Shown here piece after piece: positions 43,647 to 53,209 of a DNA stretch of 64,000 nucleotides. Position 1 is the stretch's first letter, and the number at the start of each line of letters is the position of its first letter. The stretch is from Tistlia consotensis USBA 355 (GTDB lineage: Bacteria; Pseudomonadota; Alphaproteobacteria; Kiloniellales; DSM-21159). Location: positions 62,001 through 126,000 of the forward strand of contig NZ_FWZX01000011.1 of assembly GCF_900177295.1 (NCBI RefSeq), written 5' to 3'. The translations under genes and the position numbers were made by a program. The notes beneath the pieces are model-generated. The model was not told where the DNA came from. It ran no database searches and worked only from the letters and a program-made list of their open reading frames with translations.

Positions 43647-44648
43647 TCAGACCAAGTGGGCGCGGACGCCGCTCTCCGGCAGCTCGGTGCCGAAGCTGCG
43701 CTGGTAGTACTCGGCGACGATCGGCCGCTCGACCTCGTCGCACTTGTTGAGGAAGGTCAGGCGGAAGGCGAAGCCGATGTCGCCGAAGATGTCGGCGTTC
43801 TCGGCCCAGGTGATCACCGTGCGCGGGCTCATCACCGTCGAGATGTCGCCGTTGATGAAGCCCGAGCGGGTCAGGTCGGCGACCGCGACCATGGCCTTCA
43901 GCTTCTCGCGGCCCTCCTTGCTGTCGTAGCCCGGCAGCTTGGACAGGACGATCGCCTCCTCCTCCTCGTGCGGCAGGTAGTTCAGCGTCGCGACGATGTT
44001 CCAGCGGTCCATCTGGCCCTGGTTGATCTGCTGGGTGCCGTGATAGAGGCCGGTGGTGTCGCCGAGGCCGACCGTGTTGGTCGTCGAGAACAGGCGGAAG
44101 GCCGGGTGCGGCCGGATCACCTTGTTCTGGTCGAGCAGGGTCAGGCGGCCCTCGACCTCGAGCACCCGCTGGATCACGAACATCACGTCGGCGCGGCCGG
44201 CGTCGTACTCGTCGAAGACCAGCGCGGTCGGGCGCTGCAGGGCCCAGGGCAGCAGCCCCTCGCGGAACTCGGTGACCTGCTTGCCGTCGCGCAGCACGAT
44301 CGCGTCCTTGCCGATCAGGTCGATGCGGCTGACGTGGCTGTCCAGGTTGATGCGGATGCAGGGCCAGTTCAGGCGGGCCGCGACCTGCTCGATGTGGGTC
44401 GACTTGCCGGTGCCGTGGTAGCCCTGGATCATGACCCGGCGGTTCCGGGCGAAGCCCGCGAGGATCGCCAGGGTCGTGTCGTGGTCGAAGCGGTACGACG
44501 AGTCGACGTCGGGGACGTAGTCGCTGCCCTGCGAGAAGGCCGGGACCTCCATGTCGCTGTCCAGATTGAAGGTCTGGCGCACCGACACCTTGATGTCGGG
44601 CAGGCCGGTCGGCATCTCGCGGATCTGGTCTTCGCTGTGCAGGGACAT
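43647..44648 (-). CDS. cobS: Cobaltochelatase subunit CobS (AAA+ ATPase)
   Basis: A 333-aa AAA+ protein. Walker A is [13 protein letters not shown], Walker B is [13 protein letters not shown], and [18 protein letters not shown] precedes it. It forms a ring with CobT that powers CobN-dependent cobalt insertion. cobT follows 26 nt downstream. cobN is not in the window. Confidence 0.97.
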   Translation of the reverse strand: MSLHSEDQIREMPTGLPDIKVSVRQTFNLDSDMEVPAFSQGSDYVPDVDSSYRFDHDTTLAILAGFARNRRVMIQGYHGTGKSTHIEQVAARLNWPCIRINLDSHVSRIDLIGKDAIVLRDGKQVTEFREGLLPWALQRPTALVFDEYDAGRADVMFVIQRVLEVEGRLTLLDQNKVIRPHPAFRLFSTTNTVGLGDTTGLYHGTQQINQGQMDRWNIVATLNYLPHEEEEAIVLSKLPGYDSKEGREKLKAMVAVADLTRSGFINGDISTVMSPRTVITWAENADIFGDIGFAFRLTFLNKCDEVERPIVAEYYQRSFGTELPESGVRAHLV

Positions 44649-44706
44649 GAAGTCGGATGGTCCTCGTAGTGCGGTCGCCGGTGGTGAAGCCGGCCGTTTC
44701 TCTTAC

Positions 44707-45267
44707 CTAGCTTGCGCGGCTGGCCGCGTGAAGGGCCTTGAGGGTGGCGTAGGCCCGATTGACCCGTTTCAGGCGCTCCTCGCTGGCGCGGTCGCCGCCG
44801 GTTCGGTCCGGATGCAGCCGCTTGGCGAGCTCCTTGTAGCGGCTGCGCACCTCGGCCCAGTCGGCGCCGGGCTCGAGGCCCAGGACCTCGAGCGCCTTGG
44901 CCTCCTCGCCGCCGCTGCGCCGGGCGCGCTGGCGCCGCTCGCCGCGGCCCGGATCCTCGTGGAACGGGCCGCCTTGCTTCCAGGCCTCGGCATAGGGGCC
45001 GCCGCCCAGCTTCCAGGTCGGCCGGCCCCAGGTGCAGTCCTGGCGTCGGATCTGCTCGATCTGGTCGGCCGACAGCCCGGCGAAATAGTCCCAGCCGCTG
45101 TTGTAGGCGCGGACGTGCTCCAGGCAGAACCACATGTAGTCATTCAGGCGGTCGCGTGCCACCGGCGCCCGATAGTCGCCCGGCTCGGCGCAGCCCGGAT
45201 GCGCGCAGGCCTGGGGCGCCGCGCGGTCGAACGGGGAGTTGAGCGCCTCTTGGCAGGAGCTGGCCAT
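44707..45267 (-). CDS. J-domain (DnaJ-like) protein beside cobS
   Basis: A 186-aa protein with an uncharacterised N-terminal half holding conserved Cys/Trp (CAHPGCAEPGDYRAP, WFCLEHVRAYNSGWDYF) and a C-terminal J-domain (ALEVLGLEPGADWAEV, then KRLHPDRTGGD with HPD). DnaJ genes of this type accompany cobS in many alphaproteobacteria. It may help assemble the chelatase with DnaK, an inference. The ATG at 45267 lacks a visible ribosome site. Confidence 0.88.
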   Translation of the reverse strand: MASSCQEALNSPFDRAAPQACAHPGCAEPGDYRAPVARDRLNDYMWFCLEHVRAYNSGWDYFAGLSADQIEQIRRQDCTWGRPTWKLGGGPYAEAWKQGGPFHEDPGRGERRQRARRSGGEEAKALEVLGLEPGADWAEVRSRYKELAKRLHPDRTGGDRASEERLKRVNRAYATLKALHAASRAS

Positions 45268-45340
45268 GGAGGAATTATGGCCAGCCTGCTGCAGCGCGGC
45301 AAGGCATGCCAGCCATCGTGCGGCAGCCGGTCTGACCTGC

Positions 45341-46246
45341 TCAGCCGGCACGCTGGTCGGCCAGGTTGACCAGGGCGAGCCCGGCCAGGATCGCGGCCAG
45401 CCCGGCCGTCAGGCTGGCGGTCAGCGGCTCGCCGAGCCAGAGCGCCGAGATCAGCACGCCGCACAGCGGCACGCCGAGGAAGCCGAGCGAGGTGGTGATC
45501 GAGGGCAGGTCCCGGCTGACCATGGTCGAGGCCCAGAAGCAGAAGGCCGTGGCGAGCGGGCCGTTGTAGGCCAGCACGGCGCCGAGCTGCCACGACCAGC
45601 GCGCCCAGCCGAAGCCCTCCAGCGGCACCGCGACGGCGGCGAGGATGACGGTCGCCAGCAGCATCTGCCAGGGGGCCAGGTCGAGCGGGCTGGCCGCCCA
45701 GCGGTGCCGGCGGATGTGCAGGATCGCCCCCGACCAGAGCAGCGCGCCGAGCAGCAGCGCACCGTTGCCGAGCAGCTGCCGGCGGTCGTCCCAGGCGAAG
45801 TGCAGCGGGTTGAACAGCACGGCGAGGCCGGTCAGGCCGAGCAGCAGCCCCAGGGCCTTGAGCGGCGTCAGCCGCTCGCCGAACAGCAGCACGGCGGCCG
45901 GCGTCACCCAGAGCGGCGTGGTGTAGCCGAGCACCGCCGAGCGGCCGGCGGCGACGGTCAGCAGCGCCAGGTTGGCCATCGCCAGGAAGCCGGTCATCTG
46001 CAGCAGCCCGACGCTGAGCAGCACCGGCAGGTCGGCGCGCGGCGGCAGGCGCAGGCGGCCGAGGGCGGCGAGCAGGGCGAAGAGGGTCAGCGCGCCGAGC
46101 GCGAGGCGCGCCGTGGCGAACCAGAAGGGCGGGATGTAGCCCAGCCCGACCTTCATGATCGGCCAGTTGGCGCCCCAGATCAGGACGATGCCGAGCAGCA
46201 GCAGAATCGCCCGGCGGCGCGGCGCCGGCTCGGAAGGGTCGGTCAT
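45341..46246 (-). CDS. EamA-family (DMT) transporter
   Basis: A 301-aa polytopic protein with ten helices in two EamA repeats: LLLGIVLIWGANWPIMKVGL near residue 15 and GALLLGALLWSGAILHIRRH near residue 165. Such carriers export or import small metabolites such as amino acids or nucleotide sugars; the substrate here is unknown. ATG 46246 gives MTDPSEPAPRRRAILL. The long upstream in-frame extension is on top of the opposite-strand bolA gene and is rejected. Confidence 0.9.
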   Translation of the reverse strand: MTDPSEPAPRRRAILLLLGIVLIWGANWPIMKVGLGYIPPFWFATARLALGALTLFALLAALGRLRLPPRADLPVLLSVGLLQMTGFLAMANLALLTVAAGRSAVLGYTTPLWVTPAAVLLFGERLTPLKALGLLLGLTGLAVLFNPLHFAWDDRRQLLGNGALLLGALLWSGAILHIRRHRWAASPLDLAPWQMLLATVILAAVAVPLEGFGWARWSWQLGAVLAYNGPLATAFCFWASTMVSRDLPSITTSLGFLGVPLCGVLISALWLGEPLTASLTAGLAAILAGLALVNLADQRAG

Positions 46247-46331
46247 GGCCTCGCTCGGGACTTGCGTCCAGGGGAGCGGCACCCTAACACCGGCGGCTCC
46301 TGCCCCGACCTGCCGAATGGGAGAGCCCGCC

Positions 46332-46646
46332 ATGCCCGAGACCGCCCCCCGCGCCCCCGGCCAGCCTGCCGGCCGTGCCGGCCGCATCGAGCGGACCCTG
46401 CGCGAGGCGCTGGCGCCGCAGCGGCTGGAGATCGCTGACGACTCGCACCGCCACGCCGGCCACGCCGGGGCCCGGCCCGAAGGCGAGACGCACTTCCGCG
46501 TGACGATCGTTGCCGAGCGCTTCGAGGGCCTGTCGCGGGTCGAGCGGCAGCGCCTGGTCAACGGCCTGCTGAGCGCCGAGTTCGAGAGCGGCCTGCACGC
46601 CCTGCAGCTCTCGACCAGGACGCCGGCCGAGGCCGGGCCTGCCTGA
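46332..46646 (+). CDS. bolA: BolA-family protein
   Basis: A 104-aa protein with the BolA fold sequence RIERTLREALAPQRLEIADDSHRHAGH, then EGETHFRVTIVAERFEGLSRVERQRLVN. In many bacteria BolA binds a monothiol glutaredoxin and helps iron-sulphur trafficking or stress regulation. The histidine in SHRH and the following loop fit the cluster-ligand region. GGGAGA precedes the ATG at 46332. It is divergent from the EamA gene. Confidence 0.94.
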   Translation: MPETAPRAPGQPAGRAGRIERTLREALAPQRLEIADDSHRHAGHAGARPEGETHFRVTIVAERFEGLSRVERQRLVNGLLSAEFESGLHALQLSTRTPAEAGPA

Positions 46647-46648
46647 GC

Positions 46649-47227
46649 CTACTCGGCGGCGTCGTCGGTCGCGGCCCCGGGCCCGGTATAGAACTCGGGC
46701 CACTGCTTCCTGACGACCGGGCTGTCCGGGGCGAAGGCGTGGCAGCTGCCGAGCAGCGGCGGCCGGCGGCCGGGCTGGGGTGCCTCGCTCTCGCGCCGCA
46801 CGCGCACCGGATAGAGCGCCTGGTAGGCGACGGTGCCGAGCGCACCGAGCATCTCGACCAGATGGGTGCAGCCCTCGACGCCGCCGACCTGCTGGCGCAC
46901 CTTGTTGCGCCAGCCCGGGCCGATGCGCAGGCCGACGATCCTCTGGAAGTTCGGCGTGACCGCGGGGCAGACCGCATAGGGCGTGTGGTCCGAGACCGCC
47001 TCGATGGCGTGGACCAGGAAGTCCTCGTCGAGGGTCAGGCGCAGCCACATGCCGTGCAGCGGCTCGCCGGCCTCGATCCGGCCGCGGTAGTCGTTGTCGA
47101 AGCCGTAGGTCTTGGTATCGGTCAGCTGGGCGTCGATGTCCCACAGGCCATCGGCCCGGCGGAACGCCTCGAAGCTGTAGCGGCGGGTGTGCATCGGCTC
47201 GCGCGCGACGGGCGGCGACAGGGGCAT
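46649..47227 (-). CDS. DUF2889 family protein
   Basis: A 192-aa protein whose opening MPLSPPVAREPMHTRRYSFEAFRRADGLWDID is the conserved start of DUF2889. CTHLVEMLGALGTVAYQALYP is the C-terminal conserved part. The function is unknown; it lies tail-to-tail with bolA. ATG 47266 is in frame but homology starts at 47227. Confidence 0.88.
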   Translation of the reverse strand: MPLSPPVAREPMHTRRYSFEAFRRADGLWDIDAQLTDTKTYGFDNDYRGRIEAGEPLHGMWLRLTLDEDFLVHAIEAVSDHTPYAVCPAVTPNFQRIVGLRIGPGWRNKVRQQVGGVEGCTHLVEMLGALGTVAYQALYPVRVRRESEAPQPGRRPPLLGSCHAFAPDSPVVRKQWPEFYTGPGAATDDAAE

Positions 47228-47333
47228 AGGGGCTTTTCCGGCGCTATCTGAAGACGCCAGGATCATAGGATGCCGCCCCGAAGCGTCAACTCCGGCCGGC
47301 CGCCCCGTTCGAAAGGGCCGGCCTGCGCGCCGC

Positions 47334-47780
47334 TCAGCCGACGCCGTAGCTGGTGTCGAAGAGCAGGGCGTCGCGCTGCCGCAGGTCCTGCTCGAGCTGC
47401 TGGCGCACCGCGCCGAACAGATCGCGGATCGAGACCATGCCGACAATCTCATCCCGGTCGACGACCGGCAGGTGGCGGCAGCCGAGCTCGGCCATCAGCT
47501 CGAGGGCGTCGCCGGCGGTCTCGCGCGGCGTGATCGTGCGCGGCTGCCCGGTCATCACCTCGGCGAGCCTGGTCGCCCGGGCGTCGCGGCCCGGGTGGAC
47601 GACGCGGGTCACGACGTCGCGCTCGGTGAAGATGCCGGCCAGCCGGCCGTCGCGGACCACCATCACGGCGCCGATGCGCTGCTCGTTCATCAGCGCGACC
47701 GCTTCGGCGACGCTGTTGTCGGGCTGCAGGAAGTAGAGTGCCTGATCGTGCACGATGTCGGGGACGATGTGGTACTGCAC
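47334..47780 (-). CDS. Tandem CBS-domain protein
   Basis: A 148-aa protein made of two CBS domains (AVALMNEQRIGAVMVV...GIFTERDVV, then ALELMAELGCRHLPVV...GMVSIRDL), which together form a Bateman module binding adenine nucleotides. With no catalytic domain it probably regulates another protein. Its own transcript has a 221-nt gap upstream with 13-bp repeats. Confidence 0.93.
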   Translation of the reverse strand: MQYHIVPDIVHDQALYFLQPDNSVAEAVALMNEQRIGAVMVVRDGRLAGIFTERDVVTRVVHPGRDARATRLAEVMTGQPRTITPRETAGDALELMAELGCRHLPVVDRDEIVGMVSIRDLFGAVRQQLEQDLRQRDALLFDTSYGVG

Positions 47781-47955
47781 GGTATCCTCCCACTGCGCGG
47801 CCGGTTTTGCCCGGTGGGGGACGGCAGCCGCCGGACGGAGGCTACCGCCCCAGTCCAGCAGTGTGGGCCCTGGGCGGTGCAGGGGTCAAGAAAGCGCAGC
47901 GCAAAGGTGGCATTTTCGGGCGCGGCGACTCGCGCGGCGCGCGGCCGTGCCACCC

Positions 47956-48007
47956 GGCGGGCCTACCCGGCGGCCCTACCTGGCGGCCCTACCTGGCGGC
48001 CTCACGT
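47956..48007. repeat. Tandem repeat of 13-bp units (four copies)
   Basis: Units GGCGGGCCTACCC, GGCGGCCCTACCT, GGCGGCCCTACCT and GGCGGCCTCACGT are consecutive. The last overlaps the stop of the CorC-type gene. The unit is similar (9 of 13) to the complement of the unit at 8411-8449. Confidence 0.88.
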
Positions 48008-49318
48008 GGCGGCGCCGGCCTCGCCGCTCTCGGCGGCGGCCTCGTCGGTCAGCTTGGCGATCTTGACCAGGGTGATCTGGTTGCGCTGGCGGCCGAGGAT
48101 CTCGAAGGCGAAGCCGTGGAACGCGAAGCGCTGGCCGATCTCGGGGATGCAGCGCGCCTCGTGCAGGATCAGGCCGGCGACCGTCGAGGCCTCCTCGTCG
48201 GGCAGGCGCCAGCCGCTGTGGCGGTTGAGGTCGCGCAGGGTGACGGTGCCGTGCACGATCGCCCCGCCGTCCGACAGGATCTCGACCCCGGCGACCTTGA
48301 CGTCGTGCTCGTCGCTGATCTCGCCGACGATCTCCTCCAGGATGTCCTCCAGCGTGACGATGCCGAGCACCTCGCCGTACTCGTCGACGACGATCGCGAA
48401 GTGCTCCTTGCGCAGGCGGAAGGCCTGGAGCTGGGAGAGGAGGTCGGTCGAGTCCGGGATGAACCAGGGCTCGGCGGCGATCGCGCTGACGTCCAGGCCC
48501 TCGACCTTGCCGGCGCGCGCCTGCACGGCGCGCAGCAGCGCCTTGACGTGCAGCAGGCCGACGATGTCGTCGAACTTGCCGCGCCACAGCGGGATGCGCG
48601 TGTAGGGGCTCTCCAGCACCTGCTCGACGATCTTCTCGGGCGGCTGCTCGATGTCGATGGCGACGACGTTGCGCCGGTGCACCATGATCTCGCTGACCTC
48701 GACGTCGCCGAGGTCGAGGATCGAGCGCAGCATGGCGCGCTCCTCGAGATTCTCGGCATCGCCGGTGTCGCGGTGCAGCTCGATCGCGCCGCGCACCTCC
48801 TCCTCCCAGCGCTCGGCCCCGTAGGTCGCGTCGAACTTGGCGCCGAACAGATGCAGCGTGCCGGTGACGACCAGCTGGACCAGGCGGGTCACCGGGCTGA
48901 ACAGCACGATCACGACCCGGATCAGCGGCGCGACGACCAGCGCCAGCTTGTCGGCATGGTGCAGCGCATAGGTCTTGGGCAGCACCTCGGCGAAGATCAG
49001 CACCAGCAGGGTCATCGCCAGGGTCGCGTAGGCGACGCCGGTGTCGCCGACCCAGGAGATCATCAGCGAGGTCGCCAGCGACGAGGCCAGGATGTTGACC
49101 AGGTTGTTGCCGAGCAGGATCGCGCCGATCAGCTTCTCCTTCTCCTGCCACAGGCGGTTGACCAGGCCGGCGCGCGCGTTGCCCTGCTGCTGCAGCGTGT
49201 GCATGCGGGCGCGCGAGGCCGCGGTCAGCGAGGTCTCGGAGCCGGAGAAGAAGGCGGAGAGGATCAGCAGCAGGACGATGCCGCCGATCACGAAGCACTG
49301 TTCCGTTGTCAGGGTCAT
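48002..49318 (-). CDS. CNNM/CorC (HlyC) family transmembrane protein
   Basis: A 438-aa protein with three to four N-terminal membrane helices (FSGSETSLTAASRARMH is a CNNM-domain motif). A CBS pair (LGDVEVSEIMVHRRNVVAID; FAIVVDEYGEVLGIVTLEDILEEIVGEI) and a C-terminal CorC_HlyC domain follow. Members are implicated in Mg2+/Co2+ efflux or ion homeostasis; the label haemolysin is historical. ATG 49318 is 20 nt downstream of the aroB stop, so they share a transcript. Confidence 0.94.
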   Translation of the reverse strand: MTLTTEQCFVIGGIVLLLILSAFFSGSETSLTAASRARMHTLQQQGNARAGLVNRLWQEKEKLIGAILLGNNLVNILASSLATSLMISWVGDTGVAYATLAMTLLVLIFAEVLPKTYALHHADKLALVVAPLIRVVIVLFSPVTRLVQLVVTGTLHLFGAKFDATYGAERWEEEVRGAIELHRDTGDAENLEERAMLRSILDLGDVEVSEIMVHRRNVVAIDIEQPPEKIVEQVLESPYTRIPLWRGKFDDIVGLLHVKALLRAVQARAGKVEGLDVSAIAAEPWFIPDSTDLLSQLQAFRLRKEHFAIVVDEYGEVLGIVTLEDILEEIVGEISDEHDVKVAGVEILSDGGAIVHGTVTLRDLNRHSGWRLPDEEASTVAGLILHEARCIPEIGQRFAFHGFAFEILGRQRNQITLVKIAKLTDEAAAESGEAGAAT

Positions 49319-49338
49319 GGCGCGTCGGTCCGGGCGCG

Positions 49339-50484
49339 CTACTCGCCGGCCAGGTCGAGCGGCGGCGCCGTCTCGGCGATCGTCTCGGTCAGCAGCTGGG
49401 CGACCTGCGCCTCCTCGACCGAGCGGCTGACGAAGGCCTCGCCGATGCGCCGCGCCAGCACGAAGGTCAGGTGCCCGCCGCTCGCCTTCTTGTCCTTGTG
49501 CATGTGCTCGATCAGGCGCGCCGCGTTCCAGGCCCGGCCGCCCAGCCGCTCGAAGCCGGTCGGCAGGTCGACGGCGGCGAGGTGGCGGCGCACCCGGTCG
49601 GCGTCCTCGGGCGGGCAGAGGCCGAGCTGGGCCGAGAGCTCGAAGGCGAGCGTCATGCCGATCGCGACCGCCTCGCCGTGCAGCAGCTCGCCGGCGTAGC
49701 CGCACTCGGTCTCCAGGGCGTGGGCGAAGGTGTGGCCGAGGTTGAGCAGGGCCCGGCTGCCGGTCTCGCGCTCGTCGGCGGCGACGACCGCGGCCTTGGC
49801 GCGGCAGGAGATCAGCACGGCCTGGCGCAGGGCGTTCGGCTCGCCCTCGACGACGGCATGGCCGTGGCCCTCCAGCCAGTGGAAGAACTCGGCATCGCCC
49901 AGCAGGCCGTACTTCGCGACCTCGGCGTAGCCGGCCAGCATCTCGCGGCGCGGCAGGCTCGACAGGATGCCGGTGTCGGCGAGCACCAGCAGCGGCTGGT
50001 GGAAGGCGCCGACCAGGTTCTTGCCCTGGGGCGTGTCGATGCCGGTCTTGCCGCCGACCGAGCTGTCGACCTGGGCCAGCAGGGTCGTCGGGACCTGCAC
50101 GAAGTCGATGCCGCGCAGCAGGATCGCCGCGGCGAAGCCGGTCAGGTCGCCGACCACGCCGCCGCCGAAGGCGAGCAGGACCGTCCGGCGGTCGATGCCG
50201 GCGGCGAGCAGCCGCTCGCAGAGCTGCTGCAGGGTCGCGAAGTCCTTGCTGGCCTCGCCGGCCGGCACGACGAAGGCCTCGGCGGCGATGCCGGCGTCCT
50301 CGAGCGCACGCTCCAGGGTGCCGAGGTGCAGCCCGGCCAGGGTCTCGTCGGTGACGATCATGACCCGGCGGTCGCCGAGCAGCGGCGCCAGATGGCGGCC
50401 GGCGCCGGCGACCAGCTCCTCGCCGATCAGGATCTCGTACCTTCTGTCGTCCAGCGCGACGCTCAGGCGCTCGATCTGGTTCAC
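49339..50484 (-). CDS. aroB: 3-Dehydroquinate synthase
   Basis: A 381-aa AroB. NAD-binding GGGVVGDLTGFAA and GIDFVQVPTTLLAQVDSSVGGKTGID are followed by the metal-ligand region YAEVAKYGLL and NLGHTFAHALE. It cyclises DAHP to 3-dehydroquinate in the shikimate pathway. It overlaps aroK by 4 nt, giving the usual aroK-aroB pair. Confidence 0.97.
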   Translation of the reverse strand: MNQIERLSVALDDRRYEILIGEELVAGAGRHLAPLLGDRRVMIVTDETLAGLHLGTLERALEDAGIAAEAFVVPAGEASKDFATLQQLCERLLAAGIDRRTVLLAFGGGVVGDLTGFAAAILLRGIDFVQVPTTLLAQVDSSVGGKTGIDTPQGKNLVGAFHQPLLVLADTGILSSLPRREMLAGYAEVAKYGLLGDAEFFHWLEGHGHAVVEGEPNALRQAVLISCRAKAAVVAADERETGSRALLNLGHTFAHALETECGYAGELLHGEAVAIGMTLAFELSAQLGLCPPEDADRVRRHLAAVDLPTGFERLGGRAWNAARLIEHMHKDKKASGGHLTFVLARRIGEAFVSRSVEEAQVAQLLTETIAETAPPLDLAGE

Positions 50485-51050
50485 CGTACCGCTCCGTGAC
50501 GCTTCAGGGCCTCGAGCACGCGATCCACCGTCTCGTCGGGCGGGCCGTCGACGCTGTCGACCGTGATGTCGGCCTCGGCGTACACGGGATAGCGCTCGCC
50601 GATCAAGCGCGACAGGGTCTCGCGCGGGTTGCCGCGGCGCAGCAGCGGCCGCTTCGAGCGCCGGCTGGTCCGGCGCAGCAGCAGCTCGAGGTCGGCGCGC
50701 AGCCAGACCGAGACGCCGGTGCCGGCGATCGCCCGGCGGGTGCCGGCATCCATGAAGGCGCCGCCGCCGGTCGCCAGGACCTGGCGGTCGTGGCTCTCCA
50801 GCAGCCGCGCGATCACCCGCCGCTCGCCGTCCCGGAAGGCGGCCTCGCCGTGGCGCTCGAAGATCTCCGGGATCGAGCAGCCGGCCGCCGCCTCGATCTC
50901 GCTGTCGGCATCGACGAAGCGCAGGCCGAGACGCTGCGCCAGCTTGCGTCCGATACAGGATTTCCCGGCGCCCATCAGGCCGACCAGCACGATGCTGCGC
51001 TCGGCCGGGTCGAGGTCCTGTCGGGGGCGGGGGTCGGTGACGGTCGACAT
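50481..51050 (-). CDS. aroK: Shikimate kinase
   Basis: A 189-aa kinase with Walker A VGLMGAGKSCIGRKLA, FVDADSEIE, FRDGERRV, LATGGGAF and the lid arginine segment KRPLLRR. It phosphorylates shikimate in the aromatic amino-acid pathway. ATG 51050 gives the family start; an upstream in-frame start at 51131 is not supported. Confidence 0.96.
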   Translation of the reverse strand: MSTVTDPRPRQDLDPAERSIVLVGLMGAGKSCIGRKLAQRLGLRFVDADSEIEAAAGCSIPEIFERHGEAAFRDGERRVIARLLESHDRQVLATGGGAFMDAGTRRAIAGTGVSVWLRADLELLLRRTSRRSKRPLLRRGNPRETLSRLIGERYPVYAEADITVDSVDGPPDETVDRVLEALKRHGAVR

Positions 51051-51234
51051 GATGGGGCAGACTATAACCTCTGTGACGCGATCTGGGAGCGGCGGCGTCT
51101 GCCGTAAATCGGCCATAGTCGAATCTACCATAATCCCGGAAACGCCGTCCCGGGGCGGGTGCCGCTTGGCCCCGACTCCAGTGGGTTGTTAGAACCTGGG
51201 TACGAACGCAGTCGGTGGGAGTTCGACGGACGCT

Positions 51235-51375
51235 ATGGGACGGCTAGGTGCGATGCTGTTGCTGCTGGTGGTGCTGCTGATCGGCGGCGGGGCGGTCGCC
51301 CTGCTGTTCGTCGACATCCCGCCGCCGACCCAGAAGGTCGACAAGGTCCTGCCAGATGACCGCTTCCCGCGCTAG
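51235..51375 (+). CDS. Small membrane protein (46 aa) upstream of the exported helical protein
   Basis: Read directly from the sequence. ATG 51235 is preceded by GGTGGGAGTTCGACGGACGCT. The residues MGRLGAMLLLLVVLLIGGG form one membrane helix, followed by DIPPPTQKVDKVLPDDRFPR. The gene overlaps the next start by 20 nt in another frame, giving translational coupling. Its conserved-looking basic/acidic tail argues for coding. Function unknown. Confidence 0.68.
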   Translation: MGRLGAMLLLLVVLLIGGGAVALLFVDIPPPTQKVDKVLPDDRFPR

Positions 51376-53209
51376 CGCCGCGATCGGCGGCCTGGCCCTG
51401 GCCCTGGCGGCCGGCCTGACGCCGTGCGGCGGCGCCGCGGCCACGCCGCTCGCGCCAGAGCAGTCGGCGCCCCGTCAGGCGACCCTCCAGCGGCTGGCCC
51501 AGGGCTCCCAGCCGATCCAGCTGTTCCAGCTGCCCCAGGCGCCGTCCCCGGCGGCGCCGGGCGGCAGCGGCGGCCCGGCGCTCGGTGGCGGGCTGCCGTC
51601 GGGCAGCGGCCTGGGCGGCCCGCTCGAGAGCGCCGAGGTGCCCGAGAACCTCGGCCTCTGGACCAAGGACCAGGGCGGCCTCGACTACAACCTGTGGCGC
51701 GGCAGCCGGCGCGAGGTCGTCGCCGCCCTGCTCGACCGCGTCCCGGGCAGCCTCGCCAGCCCGACCCTGCGCACCCTGGCGCTGCGCGTGCTGCTGTCGG
51801 AGGCCGAGACCCCCGGCCGCTCGGTCCGCACCGTGGCCGCGGACGGCGGCACGGACCAGAACCTGCTGGTGCTGCGCGGCCGCGCCCTGCTGGCGCTCGG
51901 CGAGCCCGCCTATCTGGGCGCCCTGATGAACCTGATCCAGGGCGAGGCAGCGACCGCGCCTGCGGTGCTCCGGCTCAAGGTCCAGGCCGGCCTGCTGACC
52001 GGCGACGACGACCGCGCCTGCGCCGCCGCGCGCGACGGCGTGGCGCGCGAGCCGAACGACAGCTTCTGGACCAAGGCGCAGGTCGCCTGCCAGGTCGCGA
52101 CCGGCAAGGCCGACCAGGCGATGCTCGGCCTCGACCTGCTGCGCGAGAGCGGCGAGGGCGGCGACGCCGGGTTCCTGCAGCTCGCCGGTGCGGCGCTCGG
52201 CTACGGCAAGGCGCCGAAGGAGCCGGCGCCGACGCCGCTCAACCTCGCCCTGGTGCGCGCCAGCAAGCTGGTGCCGCCGCCGTCCTGGCGCGACAGCCGC
52301 GATCCCGCGGTCGTCGCGATGGCGGCGCGCGACGAGCACCTCGGTCTCGACGAGCGCCTCGCCCTCGCCGAGCGCGCGGCTTCGGCCGGCGTCGTCCAGC
52401 CCGACGAGCTGGTCGGCTTCTACAAGGCCAGGAGCTTCACCGCCGAGCAGCTCGGCCAGGCCGCCGTTCAGGCCGCCAAGCTCAAGGGGCCGCAGGCGCG
52501 CGCCCTGCTCTTCGCCGCGGCCTCGGCCGCCGAAGGGCCGGCGCGCGGCGCGCTGATCCGCCAGGCCATGGAGAGTGCGCGGGCCGACGGCGTCGAGCTC
52601 GGCGTCGCCCGGGTGTTCGAGCCCCTGGTCGCCGGGATCCCGGCCACGGCGACCCTCACCGACTTCGCGCCGAGCGCGGCGCGCACCCTGTTCCTGTCCG
52701 GCCGCTACGAGCTGGCCGGCAGCTGGGTCGAGCAGCTGAGCCGCAGCGCCGCGGTCAATCCGCTGGCGCGCCAAGCCCTGATCGAGCTCTGGCCGCTGGC
52801 CAAGCTGGCCGGCATCAGCACCGTCGGCGGACCTGCCGACCTGTCGGTCTGGCGCGCGGCGCGGCAGCAGGCCGGCACCGACCCGAGCGCCCTGGCAGCC
52901 GACGTCGTGCTGCTGCGCAGCCTGCTCTACGCCCTGGGCGAGAGCGATCCCATGACCTTCGCCGAGCTGCTCGGCAGTGCGCCCGCGGAGTCGATGGCCG
53001 GCACCTCGACCCTGCTGGCGCTCGAACAGGCGGCGGCCGGCGGCCGCCTCGGCGAGACCGTCCTGCTGGACGTCGCCGCGGTCGCCGAGAACGGCATTGA
53101 GGGCCACCCCTACGTCGAGGCGAAGGCGGTCGAGGCGCTGAATCGCGTCGGCCGTCCCGGCGAGGCGCGGGCTCTGGCGATGGAAGCGGCCGTGGCCAGA
53201 GGTTTGTGA
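51356..53209 (+). CDS. Large exported alpha-helical repeat protein, unknown function
   Basis: A 617-aa protein with a signal peptide (GGLALALAAGLTPCGGAAA, possible cleavage near residue 29), a Pro/Gly-rich stretch (residues 55-95), then helical repeat-like sequence (ALLDRVPGSLASPTLRTLALRVLLSEAE; LAERAASAGVVQPDELVGFYKA). That suggests TPR/SEL1-like solenoid structure. Relatives occur upstream of xerD in Rhodospirillales. The stop overlaps the xerD start (GTGA). Confidence 0.82.
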   Translation: MTASRASAAIGGLALALAAGLTPCGGAAATPLAPEQSAPRQATLQRLAQGSQPIQLFQLPQAPSPAAPGGSGGPALGGGLPSGSGLGGPLESAEVPENLGLWTKDQGGLDYNLWRGSRREVVAALLDRVPGSLASPTLRTLALRVLLSEAETPGRSVRTVAADGGTDQNLLVLRGRALLALGEPAYLGALMNLIQGEAATAPAVLRLKVQAGLLTGDDDRACAAARDGVAREPNDSFWTKAQVACQVATGKADQAMLGLDLLRESGEGGDAGFLQLAGAALGYGKAPKEPAPTPLNLALVRASKLVPPPSWRDSRDPAVVAMAARDEHLGLDERLALAERAASAGVVQPDELVGFYKARSFTAEQLGQAAVQAAKLKGPQARALLFAAASAAEGPARGALIRQAMESARADGVELGVARVFEPLVAGIPATATLTDFAPSAARTLFLSGRYELAGSWVEQLSRSAAVNPLARQALIELWPLAKLAGISTVGGPADLSVWRAARQQAGTDPSALAADVVLLRSLLYALGESDPMTFAELLGSAPAESMAGTSTLLALEQAAAGGRLGETVLLDVAAVAENGIEGHPYVEAKAVEALNRVGRPGEARALAMEAAVARGL

